DNA of 64,000 nucleotides from Phycisphaerales bacterium UBA2402 (GCA_002343715.1 DDSA01000044.1:26548-90547), one strand, 5' to 3'. Counted from the first letter of the stretch, positions 8,397 to 17,549 are shown. Program-made: numbers and translations. The notes: generated from the sequence alone by a model not told the origin.

Positions 8397-9383
8397 GTGC
8401 AGAACACCGACCGTGCTCTTCTCCGCATCCTCCGCGACCTTGCGGCGCAACGGGGTATCCGCATCCACGCCATCGGCGATGGTTGGATTCTGCAACTCTC
8501 GCGCGGTAAGACCGTGCGTCATATCTACGGATATGCCTTTGATCTCAACGCCGCGGCGACGCACCAGATCGCCTGCGACAAGGCGGCGACCTCCGAAGTC
8601 CTGAAGGCCCGCGGACTTTCGCAGATCCCCCACCGCCTGTTCCTGCACCCCTCGATGGCCCGTTTCGTCCAGCACAAGGGGAACTGGGCGGAGATGCTGG
8701 CCTACTGCGAAGCCGCGGCGTGGGATGTCGTGGTCAAGGAGAACACGGGAACAGGCGGGCGGGGAGTTCTGCGAGTCCGCAACCCCGTCGAACTGGAGCA
8801 AGCCGTCTACGCGCTCTTCGCCCGCACCAACTCCATCGCGCTCTCGCCCTATTGCGAGGCTCGCACCGAGTGTCGCTTCATCGTGCTCGGGGGCCGCTGC
8901 GAACTCGCCTTCTCGAAAGTACGACCGACCGTCACAGGCGACGGACGCTCCACCGCTCTCGAACTGCTCGCACGCCGTATCACAACGGGAGGACTGACCG
9001 GTGATATCCGCCGCCTCGTCGAGAACCTCGAAGAGGACGCCGCCCACGCGTTAGCCGCGGTGCCACCTGAAGGGACGGAGTTCCTCCTCAACTGGCGGCA
9101 CAACCTGGGCCAGGGGGCGGTCGGCACCCCCATCGATCCCGCAACGCAGCCCGAAGTCACACGCCTGGCACTCGCCGCGGCGGCGGCTCTGAACCTTGAG
9201 TTCGGGAGTGTGGACATCCTCCTCACCGGCGATGGCCCACGCGTGCTCGAGATCAACGCGGGCGTCATGATGGAGTTCGTGATCCGCGGCCTGCCCGACG
9301 GGGAAACGACCGCCCGAAGGATTTACGCCGCGGCGTTGGACCGGATGTTTGTCGAGAATGAAGAAGTGGCTCGCGACGGGTAA
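8397..9383 (+). CDS. ATP-grasp domain protein
   Basis: 328 residues from a GTG. The fold is that of ATP-grasp carboxylate-amine ligases of the glutathione/cyanophycin-synthetase type. Visible parts are a conserved DK helix (HQIACDKAATSEVLKARGL), the nucleotide lysine and Gly-rich loop (VVVKENTGTGGRGVLRV), an Arg-rich segment (EARTECRFIVLGGRC), and a C-terminal Mg-binding strand (GDGPRVLEINAGVMM) whose motif is Glu-Ile-Asn. Such enzymes join an activated carboxylate to an amine using ATP. The substrate cannot be read from the sequence, and no partner biosynthetic gene is adjacent. The upstream in-frame extension overlaps the previous gene and is rejected. Confidence 0.8.
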   Translation: MQNTDRALLRILRDLAAQRGIRIHAIGDGWILQLSRGKTVRHIYGYAFDLNAAATHQIACDKAATSEVLKARGLSQIPHRLFLHPSMARFVQHKGNWAEMLAYCEAAAWDVVVKENTGTGGRGVLRVRNPVELEQAVYALFARTNSIALSPYCEARTECRFIVLGGRCELAFSKVRPTVTGDGRSTALELLARRITTGGLTGDIRRLVENLEEDAAHALAAVPPEGTEFLLNWRHNLGQGAVGTPIDPATQPEVTRLALAAAAALNLEFGSVDILLTGDGPRVLEINAGVMMEFVIRGLPDGETTARRIYAAALDRMFVENEEVARDG

Positions 9384-9632
9384 TCTATGCACCCGTGCAG
9401 AACGATGTCAGCGGCCTGATGGTTAGCGGTGAAAGCGTTCCGTATCCGCGCGGCCTTCAAAACAACACCCAGTATGCTCAGTCGATGGTGAAAACCGGAT
9501 CTCGAACTTTGTTGGCGATACATCCTCCGATGGACTTCGAGCCGCAAAAGACTCGAGTCTCGGGTGCTGGAGACACGGGAAACGCATGTTCGACGCTCAT
9601 TCCGCGTGGAAGGCAAACAACCCCGCCCCCGC

Positions 9633-9638
9633 TACACT
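9633..9638 (+). promoter_or_regulatory. TACACT -10-like box of the amidohydrolase pair
   Basis: TACACT 20 nt before TTG 9659, with a CGGAG stretch between that may serve as a ribosome site. The 275-bp stretch 9384-9658 holds no other supported feature. Confidence 0.4.
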
Positions 9639-9658
9639 CGCCGCACCCGGAGATTCGA

Positions 9659-10993
9659 TTGAAGCCTACTGCACCCTTTATCGCTTTCCTCCTGGCCGCC
9701 GCAGCGGTGGCTCAGGACCGCCCCATCGCCGTCATCAACGCCCGGTTGATCCCGATCGCCGGCGCGGAAGTGCCGAGTGGTACATTGTTGGTACACAAGG
9801 GGAAAATCATCGCCGCGGGTGCGACGGTGACGATCCCGCCCGATGCGGAGCGCATCGACGCGGCGGGCAAGACGATCATGCCCGGGCTGGTGGACACGCA
9901 CAGCCACATCGGCGGCATCTCGGGAGCGGACGGATCAGGGCCGATCCAGCCTTCGGTGCGCGTGTACGACTCGCTCAATCCTTTTGATCCGGGATTCGGT
10001 CGTGCCCGTGCGGGCGGGCTGACCGCGATGAACATCATGCCCGGCTCGGGGCACCTGCTGAGCGGGCAAACGGTCTATGTCAAGCCGCGGCCCATCAGCC
10101 GCGGCAAGGACCCGAATACCGCGGGCCCCACCATCGAGGCCCTCTTCATCCGAGACGCCGCGGGAAAGCCGATGGGCGGGATCAAGATGGCCAACGGCAC
10201 CAACTCCATCCGCGAAGCACCCTTCCCCGGCACGCGGGCGAAGTCCGCCGCGTTGGTGCGGGAGAACTTCATCCGGGCGCAGGAATACAAGGCCAAGCTC
10301 GCGGCGGCGAAGAAGCCCGAGGATGCGCCGCCCCGCGATCTGGGATTGGAGGCGCTGGTCGAGGTGCTCGACGGAACGCGAATGGTCCATCACCACACCC
10401 ACCGGGCCGATGACATCATGACCGTGCTGCGGCTCCAGAAGGAGTTCGGCTTCCGCGTGGTGCTGCACCATGTCAGTGAAGCGTGGAAAGTGGCCCCGGA
10501 GATCGCCGCGGCCAAGGTGCCCTGCTCGGTCATTGTCGTGGATAGCCCGGGCGGCAAACTGGAAGCGGCGGAGTTGTCGTGGACGACCTGCGCCGTGCTG
10601 GAGAAGGCCGGGGCATCGGTGGCGATTCACACCGATGACTGGATAACCGACTCAAGGCTCTTTCTGCGTTCGGCGGCGACGGCGGTGCGTGCGGGCTTCT
10701 CGCGGGAGGGCGCCCTGCGGTCGCTCACGATCGAGGGAGCGAAAATGTTGGACCTGGCCGACCGCATCGGCACGCTGGAGGCGGGGAAGGATGCGGACTT
10801 CGTCATCCTCTCCGGCGACCCGTTCAGTCTGTACACCAAAGTCGAACAGACGTGGATCGAGGGGGTCAAGGTCTTCGATCTCGCCGATCCCGCCGACCGC
10901 CTCTTTGCCACCGGCGGCTTCGGGGCCGGGAACGCGGTCGTTCCGTACATGTGCTGCGCCGAGCACGCACGCGGCGAGGAGTTCGGACAATGA
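9659..10993 (+). CDS. Amidohydrolase (imidazolonepropionase-like), exported, active-site intact
   Basis: 444 residues from a TTG. The start was chosen because it gives a signal peptide (KPTAPFIAFLLAAAAVAQ) directly before the enzyme; the frame is open upstream to 9395 but that part lacks coding character. The amidohydrolase TIM barrel has its metal ligands in place: HxH in LVDTHSHIGG (His81, His83), MVHHHTHRADD, VVLHHVSEAW and the catalytic Asp in VAIHTDDW. The C-terminus (LDLADRIGTLEAGKDADFVIL) is the family beta-sandwich strand. Likely hydrolyses cyclic amide or dipeptide substrates in the periplasm. It overlaps the next gene by ATGA, so the two are translationally coupled and may form a heteromer. 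Confidence 0.9.
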   Translation: MKPTAPFIAFLLAAAAVAQDRPIAVINARLIPIAGAEVPSGTLLVHKGKIIAAGATVTIPPDAERIDAAGKTIMPGLVDTHSHIGGISGADGSGPIQPSVRVYDSLNPFDPGFGRARAGGLTAMNIMPGSGHLLSGQTVYVKPRPISRGKDPNTAGPTIEALFIRDAAGKPMGGIKMANGTNSIREAPFPGTRAKSAALVRENFIRAQEYKAKLAAAKKPEDAPPRDLGLEALVEVLDGTRMVHHHTHRADDIMTVLRLQKEFGFRVVLHHVSEAWKVAPEIAAAKVPCSVIVVDSPGGKLEAAELSWTTCAVLEKAGASVAIHTDDWITDSRLFLRSAATAVRAGFSREGALRSLTIEGAKMLDLADRIGTLEAGKDADFVILSGDPFSLYTKVEQTWIEGVKVFDLADPADRLFATGGFGAGNAVVPYMCCAEHARGEEFGQ

Positions 10994-12237
10994 AACACGT
11001 GATGCTCGCATCGGTCGCCGCGTTGTCGCTGCAACTTGCCTTGCCTGCAACTGCGCAGGTTGCAATCAAGGCCGCAACCCTGCACACGATGTCCCCTTCG
11101 GGAACGATCTCCGATGGCGTGGTCGTCATCACCAACGGCAAGATCGCCGCGGTGGGCAAGTCCGCTGAAACGCCCATCCCGGCGGGCTATACCGTGATCG
11201 AAGGCGCTGTAGCGACTCCGGGGCTGATCGACTCCCGAGGGACAGTGGGAGTATCGGGGATCTTGAATCAGAAGCAGGATCAGGATCAGCTGGAGCGGTC
11301 TTCACCGATTCAGCCGGAACTGCGTGCCATCGACGCCTTCAACCCGGCCGATCGACTGGTGGAGTGGGTGCGGTCGTTCGGTGTCACCACGATCCACACC
11401 GGGCACGCGCCGGGAGAACTCATCTCCGGCCAAACCTGTGTCGTCAAGACCACGGGCAGGCCGATCGAGGAATGCACGGTGCTGGCGGTGGCGACGGTAT
11501 CGGCCACGCTGGGGCCGTGGTCGGAGAAAGGAGGAAGCGCGTCTCCCGGAACCCGCGCGAAGCAGATCTCCATGCTCCGTGAGGAACTCCTGAAAACCCA
11601 GGATTATGCGAAACGCCGAGAACGGGCCACTCCCGCAAACGCCGGAGATGAAGAAAAGGACCGGCCGCCCGCCGATCGAAACCTGCGCAGCGAAGCGATG
11701 CTCCGCGTATTGAACCGCGAGGTGCCTCTGCTGATCACCGCCAACCGCGCCCAGGACATCGGTAGCGCCCTCCGACTCGCCAAGGAGTTCAACATCCACA
11801 TCATCCTCGACAGCGGGGCCGAGTCGTATCTCCTGATCGATGATCTGAGGGCCGCGGGCGTGCCCGTGATCCTCCACGCGAGCATGGCCCGCGCCGTGGG
11901 AGACATGGAGAACGCGAGCCGCGAGACCGCCGCGACGCTCACCGGGGCCGGCATCCCGGTCGCGATCCAGAGCGGGTACGAGAGTTACGTGCCAAAGAGC
12001 CGGGTGGTGCTCTTTGAAGCGGCCCAGACAGCGGCTCACGGGATGACCTTTGATCAGGCCCTGGCCGCGATCACCACAGCCCCCGCCACAATTCTCGGCA
12101 TCGCCGACCGCGTTGGCAGCATCGCCGTGGGCAAGGACGGCGATGTGGCGATCTTTGACGGCGACCCGTTCGAGTACACGACGCATTGCACCGGCGTGGT
12201 CATCGAGGGGAGAGTGGTCAGCGACACTGTGCGGTAG
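10990..12237 (+). CDS. Amidohydrolase-like paralogue lacking metal ligands (pseudo-enzyme)
   Basis: 415 residues with its own signal peptide (KHVMLASVAALSLQLALPATAQ), coupled to the preceding gene by a 4-nt ATGA overlap. It aligns along its length with the upstream amidohydrolase, but the metal-site positions are replaced. DTHSH becomes DSRGT (residues 81-85), VHHHTH becomes LLITAN, LHHVSE becomes LDSGAE, and IHTDD becomes IQSGY. The beta-sandwich end (ILGIADRVGSIAVGKDGDVAIF) is retained. A regulatory or structural partner of the active subunit is the natural inference; catalysis by this subunit is unlikely. Coding quality is high and there is no frameshift, so it is maintained rather than decaying. 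Confidence 0.88.
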   Translation: MKHVMLASVAALSLQLALPATAQVAIKAATLHTMSPSGTISDGVVVITNGKIAAVGKSAETPIPAGYTVIEGAVATPGLIDSRGTVGVSGILNQKQDQDQLERSSPIQPELRAIDAFNPADRLVEWVRSFGVTTIHTGHAPGELISGQTCVVKTTGRPIEECTVLAVATVSATLGPWSEKGGSASPGTRAKQISMLREELLKTQDYAKRRERATPANAGDEEKDRPPADRNLRSEAMLRVLNREVPLLITANRAQDIGSALRLAKEFNIHIILDSGAESYLLIDDLRAAGVPVILHASMARAVGDMENASRETAATLTGAGIPVAIQSGYESYVPKSRVVLFEAAQTAAHGMTFDQALAAITTAPATILGIADRVGSIAVGKDGDVAIFDGDPFEYTTHCTGVVIEGRVVSDTVR

Positions 12238-12328
12238 TGAAGCTCGCCGACGCCCGCCGCGCAAGGGAACCCTCGACCGGCCGGGGACTCCCACGGCATC
12301 ATTTGAAACCGGCCCCGGGATTCTCCGA

Positions 12329-12353
12329 TACACTGTGTGACACGAAAGGGAGG
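12329..12353 (+). promoter_or_regulatory. Promoter -10 and ribosome site of the SPFH gene
   Basis: TACACT at 12329-12334 and a strong GGGAGG Shine-Dalgarno at 12348-12353, 6 nt before ATG 12360. This is a conventional leader of about 20 nt, in contrast with the leaderless genes elsewhere in the window. Confidence 0.5.
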
Positions 12354-12359
12354 CCCTCC

Positions 12360-13493
12360 ATGGATATCTTCGGCAAGGTCAAAGAGAAGCTGATGAACGA
12401 GCTGATCGACATCGTCGAGTGGCTCGACGATTCGCGCGACACGCTCGTGTACCGCTTTCAGCGGTACCAGAACGAGATCAAGAACGGGGCGAAACTCATC
12501 GTCCGCGAAGGTCAGACCGCCGTCTTCGTAAACGAAGGCCAGATCGCCGACGTGTTCAGGCCCGGCACCTACACGCTCGACACGAAAAACCTGCCCATCC
12601 TGGCCACGCTCCGGGGCTGGAAGTACGGCTTCACCTCGCCCTTCAAGGCCGAGGTGTACTTTGTCAACACGCGGCAGTTCACCGACCTCAAGTGGGGCAC
12701 GGCGAACCCGATCATGCTCCGCGATCCCGAGTTCGGCCCGGTGCGATTGCGGGCGTACGGCACCTACGCCATGCGTGTCAGCGATGCGGGGACACTGGTC
12801 AAAGAGATCGCGGGGACCAACGGCCGACTGACCATCGACGGCCTCACGGACCAGATCCGCAACTTCATCGTCTCCCGGTTCAGCGAGTCGCTCGCGGAGT
12901 CCAAGATTCCGGCGCTCGACCTTGCCGCGAACTACAGCGAACTGGGCGGCATCATCGCCGGGCACATGAAGCCCGCGGTGGGCCAGTACGGGATCGAACT
13001 CACCACGCTGCTGGTCGAGAACATCTCCCTTCCGCCCGAGGTGGAGCAGGCCCTCGACGCCCGCACCAAGATGGGTGTCATCGGCGACCTCTCGCGCTAC
13101 ACCCAGTTCCAGACGGCAGAAGCCCTCCGCGATGCGGCGAAGAACCCCGGCGGCAACGCCGCCGCGGGCATGGGCGCGGGGATGGGCTTCGCCATGGCAC
13201 AGCAGATGGCGCAGAGCCTGGGCCAGGCTCAGCAGGCGGCCGCTCCCGGTGGCCACAACGCGGCCGCGCCGCCGCCTCTTCCCAACGCGGCGGCGGCCTT
13301 CTTTGTCGGCATCAATGGAACCCAGGCCGGCCCGTTCGATTCCGGCACACTGGCCGCGAAGGTTCGTGCCGGTGAGATCACCCGCGACACGTTGGTGTGG
13401 AAGCAGGGCATGGCGAACTGGGTCGCCGCCGGAAGCATGACCGATTTGGCGAGCTTCTTCGCCTCCACTCCCCCTCCGCTTCCGCCGCAGTGA
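12360..13493 (+). CDS. SPFH-domain protein (YdjI/virion-core-like) with C-terminal GYF_2 domain
   Basis: 377 residues. The N-terminal two thirds match the SPFH-type YdjI family: MDIFGKVKEKLMNELIDIVEW, GQTAVFVNEGQIADVFRPGTY, RLRAYGTYAMRVSD, then a helical part with LPPEVEQALDARTKMGVIGDL. A Gly/Ala/Met-rich linker (about residues 265-320) leads to a GYF_2 module (FVGINGTQAGPFDSGTLAAK...LVWKQGMANWVAAG) at the C-terminus, a fold that binds proline-rich peptides. In Bacillus, YdjI works with PspA-like and zinc-ribbon proteins in membrane stress. Here a zinc-ribbon membrane protein follows 30 bp downstream, so the two probably form one unit. Confidence 0.9.
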   Translation: MDIFGKVKEKLMNELIDIVEWLDDSRDTLVYRFQRYQNEIKNGAKLIVREGQTAVFVNEGQIADVFRPGTYTLDTKNLPILATLRGWKYGFTSPFKAEVYFVNTRQFTDLKWGTANPIMLRDPEFGPVRLRAYGTYAMRVSDAGTLVKEIAGTNGRLTIDGLTDQIRNFIVSRFSESLAESKIPALDLAANYSELGGIIAGHMKPAVGQYGIELTTLLVENISLPPEVEQALDARTKMGVIGDLSRYTQFQTAEALRDAAKNPGGNAAAGMGAGMGFAMAQQMAQSLGQAQQAAAPGGHNAAAPPPLPNAAAAFFVGINGTQAGPFDSGTLAAKVRAGEITRDTLVWKQGMANWVAAGSMTDLASFFASTPPPLPPQ

Positions 13494-13523
13494 TGATCGA
13501 CCACGACGAAGGCCTCAAGCCCC

Positions 13524-14630
13524 ATGCCCGTCGCCACCTTCCCCTGCACATCCTGCGGGGCTGAACTGGAGTTCAAGCCCGGCACCACATCGCTCCAGTG
13601 CGCTTCCTGCGGATCGCTCAATGAGATCCCGAAGGATGCGGAACCGGTCGAGGAACTCGACTACCGTGCGATGCTCGCCGACCTCGACGAGAAGGCGGAC
13701 CATGTTGACGCCCCGGCGGTGCACTGCGACTCCTGCGGGGCGAACGTCACGCTCGAGCAGAACGTCACGAGCCAGTCGTGCCCCTTCTGCGGCAGCCACA
13801 TCGTGGCGACCGAAAAAAGCGTTCGCGTCATCAAGCCGCGGAGCCTGATCCCCTTCCGCATCGACCGTCAGAAGGCGCGTACTTCCTTTCGATCCTGGCT
13901 GGGCGGACTCTGGTTCGCGCCCAATGCCCTCAAGTCCGCGGCGTTCGTCGAAGGCGATGCAAAGGTCAAGCACGGCTCGGGCCTCGCGGGTGTCTACCTT
14001 CCGCATTGGACATTCGATTGCGCGGTGCACACAACGTACACAGGCCAGCGCGGTGATGATTATTTCGTGTCCGTCCCCATGACGGTCATGGTCAATGGCA
14101 AGCCGACGGTGCGTATGGTGCAGCAGCGCCGCACCCGCTGGAGGTGGGTGAGCGGGTCGGTCAGCAACAGCTTTGATGATGTCCTGGTGACGGCGACCCA
14201 CTCTCTGCCTCCTTCGCGCATCCGCGAGATCGGCGATTGGAACACCAAGGAACTGATCCCTTTCCGCCCTGATTACCTGGCCGGTTTCCGGGCCGAGTCG
14301 TACACCCTGGGCCTTCCCGAAGGGTTCTCGGCGGCCCAGGGGATCATGCGCCACACGATCGAGATGACCATCCGCCGGGACATCGGGGGTGACCACCAGC
14401 GCATCGCCAGCCTCAGCCCTACATACACGAACGTGACGTTCAAGCACATCCTGTTGCCGGTGTGGGTGAGTGCGTACCGCTACAACGGGCGGGTTTTCCG
14501 ATTCCTCATCAACGGAGCGACGGGCCGCCTCAGCGGCGAACGGCCCTACAGCCCGTGGAAGATCTCCTTCGCGGTCCTGGCGGGGCTGGTGCTTGCCGGT
14601 ATCGTGGCGATCCTGATCGCTCGGGGGTGA
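13524..14630 (+). CDS. Zinc-ribbon membrane protein, partner of the SPFH protein
   Basis: 368 residues. Two zinc ribbons stand at the N-terminus: CTSCGAEL with CASCGS (about residues 8-33), and CDSCGAN with CPFCGS (about residues 68-91). A long soluble domain without a recognised fold follows (TFDCAVHTTYTG; KHILLPVWVSAYRYNG). A single C-terminal membrane helix (ISFAVLAGLVLAGIVAILIA) anchors the protein with most of it in the cytoplasm. This resembles the YdjG-type proteins encoded next to YdjI in Bacillus. It is 30 bp downstream of the SPFH-GYF gene on the same strand, so co-transcription is likely. Molecular role unknown; a membrane-integrity response is inferred from the neighbour. Confidence 0.82.
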   Translation: MPVATFPCTSCGAELEFKPGTTSLQCASCGSLNEIPKDAEPVEELDYRAMLADLDEKADHVDAPAVHCDSCGANVTLEQNVTSQSCPFCGSHIVATEKSVRVIKPRSLIPFRIDRQKARTSFRSWLGGLWFAPNALKSAAFVEGDAKVKHGSGLAGVYLPHWTFDCAVHTTYTGQRGDDYFVSVPMTVMVNGKPTVRMVQQRRTRWRWVSGSVSNSFDDVLVTATHSLPPSRIREIGDWNTKELIPFRPDYLAGFRAESYTLGLPEGFSAAQGIMRHTIEMTIRRDIGGDHQRIASLSPTYTNVTFKHILLPVWVSAYRYNGRVFRFLINGATGRLSGERPYSPWKISFAVLAGLVLAGIVAILIARG

Positions 14631-14637
14631 TCCCGGC

Positions 14638-16074
14638 TCATCTCTGTGGTCGAGGCGGCTTGTGGGCCGATGCGGTGATTCCCGCGATCAGGCTCCGGCG
14701 GCGTTCGTGCAGCGGCTCACCCGGCTTCACTCCGTCGATCTCCGGAGTGCGCCAGATGAGCATGACGAGGCCGCTGACTGTCAGGACGACGGCGAGAAGT
14801 CCAAGTCCCACCTGCGTGCCGAACCCGTCGTTCTCTCGCCCGGAAACGAACTCACCGATGTACCCGGCCGCGAGCGCCCCCAGCGGCATCGACCCGAAAC
14901 TCAGCACGTTGCACAGCGCCAGGGCACGGCCCCGCATCTGATCCTCCACCAGCAGTTGCAACGCCGCGAAGGCCGAGTTGAAACTCCACATCCAGAAGAA
15001 GCCGGACAGAAACACCGTGATGCCCGCCGTAAGAGTGTCGGGCGACATGCTGTACAGCCCGATGCACACCCCTCCCAGCGTGATCGAGAGCGGGATCAGG
15101 TGGTGCTTGGGGTACCACGCGGGAACCAGTCGCAGCGATAACCCCCCGACGACGGCACCGATGCCCATGACCGCCAACAGGATTCCGAACGTCTTTTCCG
15201 TGGCGTGGTAGACCTCACTGACCAGGATCGGCATCATCCGCAGCATCGGTGTGCCCAGCGCCGAGAAGAGTACAACACTCAGGATGAGCCGGCGCAAGGC
15301 CACATCACCGAAAACATAACGGCACCCCTCCCACATCTCCGCGGCGGCGTGGCGTTCCTTATCTCGCGGCGGGGCGGGCGCATCGGGCGTGGTCCAGATG
15401 CCGGCCAGGCAGCCGAGAAAACTGAGCGTGTTCAGTAGAAACAGAGTCACAGCGCCGAATCGATCAAGGAGCAGCCCGGCGAGCGCCGGCCCGATCACCC
15501 GGGCCATATTGAACGCAACGCCGTTGAGTGTGATCGCGTTGGTCAGTTCGTCCCTCGGAACCAGCCGGGGCGTGAGCACCTGCCATGCCGGCACGTTGAA
15601 GACCATGATGATCCCGGTCGCCGCGGAGACCGCCATCAACATCCACGGAGTAGACCGCCCGGCAAAGGTCTCCCACGTCAGGACAGCGGCGACCAGCATG
15701 AGCAGAAACTGCGTAAAGAGCAGCAGCTTCCGCCGGTTCACCCGGTCCGCGACCACGCCGCCCAGCAGCCCCAGTACGAGCATCGGACCCGTCTGCGCCA
15801 CCGCGAGGTAGCCCATCATGACCGGCGCGCCGGGCCGCCCAGACTCGATCCACGACGCGGCGAGGCAGGCCTGCGCCATCACCCACTGGACCCCCACCAT
15901 CTCCATCCATGTCCCGATATAGGATCCGAAAGCACCAAGCCAGACGTTTCTGTAATGCCGATGTCTGAGCACTCCCCAGCGGGAACTCGCTGATGAAGGC
16001 CGCGGGGGTGCGGCAGGATCGGTCGGTCTCGGATCTGAGCCTTGTGAATCTTCGCTCGGGGTAGCCGCCTCCAT
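14638..16074 (-). CDS. MFS exporter (MFS_3 / EntS-like)
   Basis: 478 residues with a Pro/Ser/Thr-rich cytoplasmic N-terminus (about 35 residues), then 12 predicted membrane helices. The family loop motif GGVVADRVNRRKLLL follows helix 2, and a long central loop (TTPDAPAPPRDKERHAAAEMW) separates the halves. This layout fits the MFS_3 subgroup of exporters that includes the enterobactin exporter EntS, but the substrate is not predictable. The ATG at 16074 (MEAATPS) was chosen over one at 16134 because a TACTAT box sits 9 nt upstream of it. It converges on the zinc-ribbon gene, 7 bp apart. Confidence 0.88.
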   Translation of the reverse strand: MEAATPSEDSQGSDPRPTDPAAPPRPSSASSRWGVLRHRHYRNVWLGAFGSYIGTWMEMVGVQWVMAQACLAASWIESGRPGAPVMMGYLAVAQTGPMLVLGLLGGVVADRVNRRKLLLFTQFLLMLVAAVLTWETFAGRSTPWMLMAVSAATGIIMVFNVPAWQVLTPRLVPRDELTNAITLNGVAFNMARVIGPALAGLLLDRFGAVTLFLLNTLSFLGCLAGIWTTPDAPAPPRDKERHAAAEMWEGCRYVFGDVALRRLILSVVLFSALGTPMLRMMPILVSEVYHATEKTFGILLAVMGIGAVVGGLSLRLVPAWYPKHHLIPLSITLGGVCIGLYSMSPDTLTAGITVFLSGFFWMWSFNSAFAALQLLVEDQMRGRALALCNVLSFGSMPLGALAAGYIGEFVSGRENDGFGTQVGLGLLAVVLTVSGLVMLIWRTPEIDGVKPGEPLHERRRSLIAGITASAHKPPRPQR

Positions 16075-16083
16075 GCGTGGCGG

Positions 16084-16089
16084 ATAGTA
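16084..16089 (-). promoter_or_regulatory. TACTAT -10-like box of the MFS exporter
   Basis: TACTAT on the reverse strand, 9 nt before ATG 16074, no Shine-Dalgarno between. Confidence 0.4.
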
Positions 16090-16256
16090 GGGAATAACGC
16101 CGTGGTCAGAATGGTGACGCAAGCAACGAAACACTGTGCCGTGCTCAAATCAGGTGTTCGGCGCATCTCTACTGGCTCGTCCTTCGGAGTGGAGAGGCGC
16201 CACCCATGACAGGAAGTGGTTAGGTACCAGCGGGAGGTCATCATCGTCTGCGCCCA

Positions 16257-16262
16257 TACCAT
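16257..16262 (+). promoter_or_regulatory. TACCAT -10-like box of the FIST gene
   Basis: TACCAT then 6 nt then ATG 16269, giving an essentially leaderless message if used. The divergent 194-bp gap between 16074 and 16269 thus carries one TANNNT box for each gene. Confidence 0.45.
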
Positions 16263-16268
16263 CACCCG

Positions 16269-17549
16269 ATGCAGGCCAGTTCGTCACAACTCGAAATCCG
16301 CACCGCCGTGGGCGTCTCGGGAAATCCGGATACAGTCCACGCCGCACGAACGGCCTGCGAACAGTGCGTTGAGGGGTTGGGAGGCCAGAGTGAGATCGAC
16401 CTCGCGCTGGTCTTTTTTTCTCCACACCACCTGACCAGCGTGTCGCAACTTTCCGCCACGATACGGCGTCGGCTTTCGCCGAGGCATGTGATCGGGGTTG
16501 GTGCGGAGAGCGTCATCGCGGGATCCACCGAGTATGAACGAGCGCCCGGCGTGTCGATCATGGCATTGCGCCTGCCGGGCGTGACGATCAAACCGTTCAC
16601 GAGCGAACAGTTTCCTGCCAGCGACGACTCCGCGGAGAGCCTCTTCATGCTCCGCGACGTGATCGGCGCGAGTGAGGACCTTCGCTTCACCCTGCTCTTC
16701 GCCGATCCGTTCAGCATCCCGCTGGTGAGGCTGATCCCCGACCTCAACAGGGCCAGGGTCGGCGGCAACGGCCTCGTGTTCGGCGGCCTGGCCTCCGCCG
16801 CGGCCACACCCGGAGGGAACGCCCTGTTCTACCAGGACATGATCGTGAAGTCCGGCGCGGTCGGCGTTTCACTCGCCGGTCCGCTGCGAGTCGATGCCGT
16901 GGTGTCGCAGGGGTGCAAACCCTTCGGCTCAACCCACATCATCACCCGTTGCAAGGGCAACCTGATCTTTGAGTTGGGAGGCAAGCCCGCGATCGAGGCG
17001 GTGCAGAACTCGCTCAACGAACAGGGCGATGCCCGCCACCGTCTGCTCGCCGGTGGTCTGTTCATCGGGCGGGTCATCGACGAATACAAGAGCCGCTTCG
17101 GGCGTGACGATTTTCTCATCCGCAAGGTCATCGGCGTGCGCCCCGAGGAAGGGGCCATCGCGATCGCCGACTTTGTCCGTGTGGGGCAGACGATCCGACT
17201 TTTCACTCGCGATGCGGTCGCGGCGGACGAAGACCTGGGTATGCTCCTGGACCAGCAGAAACTCTACTCCAAGCCCAAGGGCGCGCTGCTGATCACCTGC
17301 AACAGCCGGGGGCGTCGCATGTTCAAGGAGCGACACCACGATGCCGCGGCGGTCGTGCGGGCGTTCCGCGGACCCGTCGCGGGAGAAGAACTCAGCAAGC
17401 CCGGCACGCCGTACTACGGAGGCTCCCCCGCCCCCGATGTGCCGCTGGCGGGGTTCTTTGCATCCGGAGAGATCGGCCCCGTTTCGGGCAACAGTTTCGT
17501 GCACGGGCAGTCCGCGGCCGTCGCCCTCATTCGAACACCGGATTCATGA
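16269..17549 (+). CDS. FIST N/C domain sensory protein
   Basis: 426 residues. The first half is a FIST N domain (QSEIDLALVFFSPHHL; HVIGVGAESVIAGS; GVSIMALRLPGVTIKPF). The second half is FIST_C (LGGKPAIEAVQNSLNEQ; ALLITCNSRGRRMF; VPLAGFFASGEIGPVSGNSF, the conserved GE-GP motif). FIST domains are proposed ligand-binding sensory modules, possibly for amino acids. They often accompany kinases or chemotaxis proteins, but none is adjacent here, so this is a stand-alone member. Cytoplasmic; no signal peptide. The start is set by the TACCAT box 6 nt upstream and by the family N-terminus. Confidence 0.9.
   Translation: MQASSSQLEIRTAVGVSGNPDTVHAARTACEQCVEGLGGQSEIDLALVFFSPHHLTSVSQLSATIRRRLSPRHVIGVGAESVIAGSTEYERAPGVSIMALRLPGVTIKPFTSEQFPASDDSAESLFMLRDVIGASEDLRFTLLFADPFSIPLVRLIPDLNRARVGGNGLVFGGLASAAATPGGNALFYQDMIVKSGAVGVSLAGPLRVDAVVSQGCKPFGSTHIITRCKGNLIFELGGKPAIEAVQNSLNEQGDARHRLLAGGLFIGRVIDEYKSRFGRDDFLIRKVIGVRPEEGAIAIADFVRVGQTIRLFTRDAVAADEDLGMLLDQQKLYSKPKGALLITCNSRGRRMFKERHHDAAAVVRAFRGPVAGEELSKPGTPYYGGSPAPDVPLAGFFASGEIGPVSGNSFVHGQSAAVALIRTPDS

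Noticed and set aside
12054-13256. 400-codon reverse frame
   Set aside because: Antisense to the SPFH-GYF gene, which has the recognisable domains and ribosome site.
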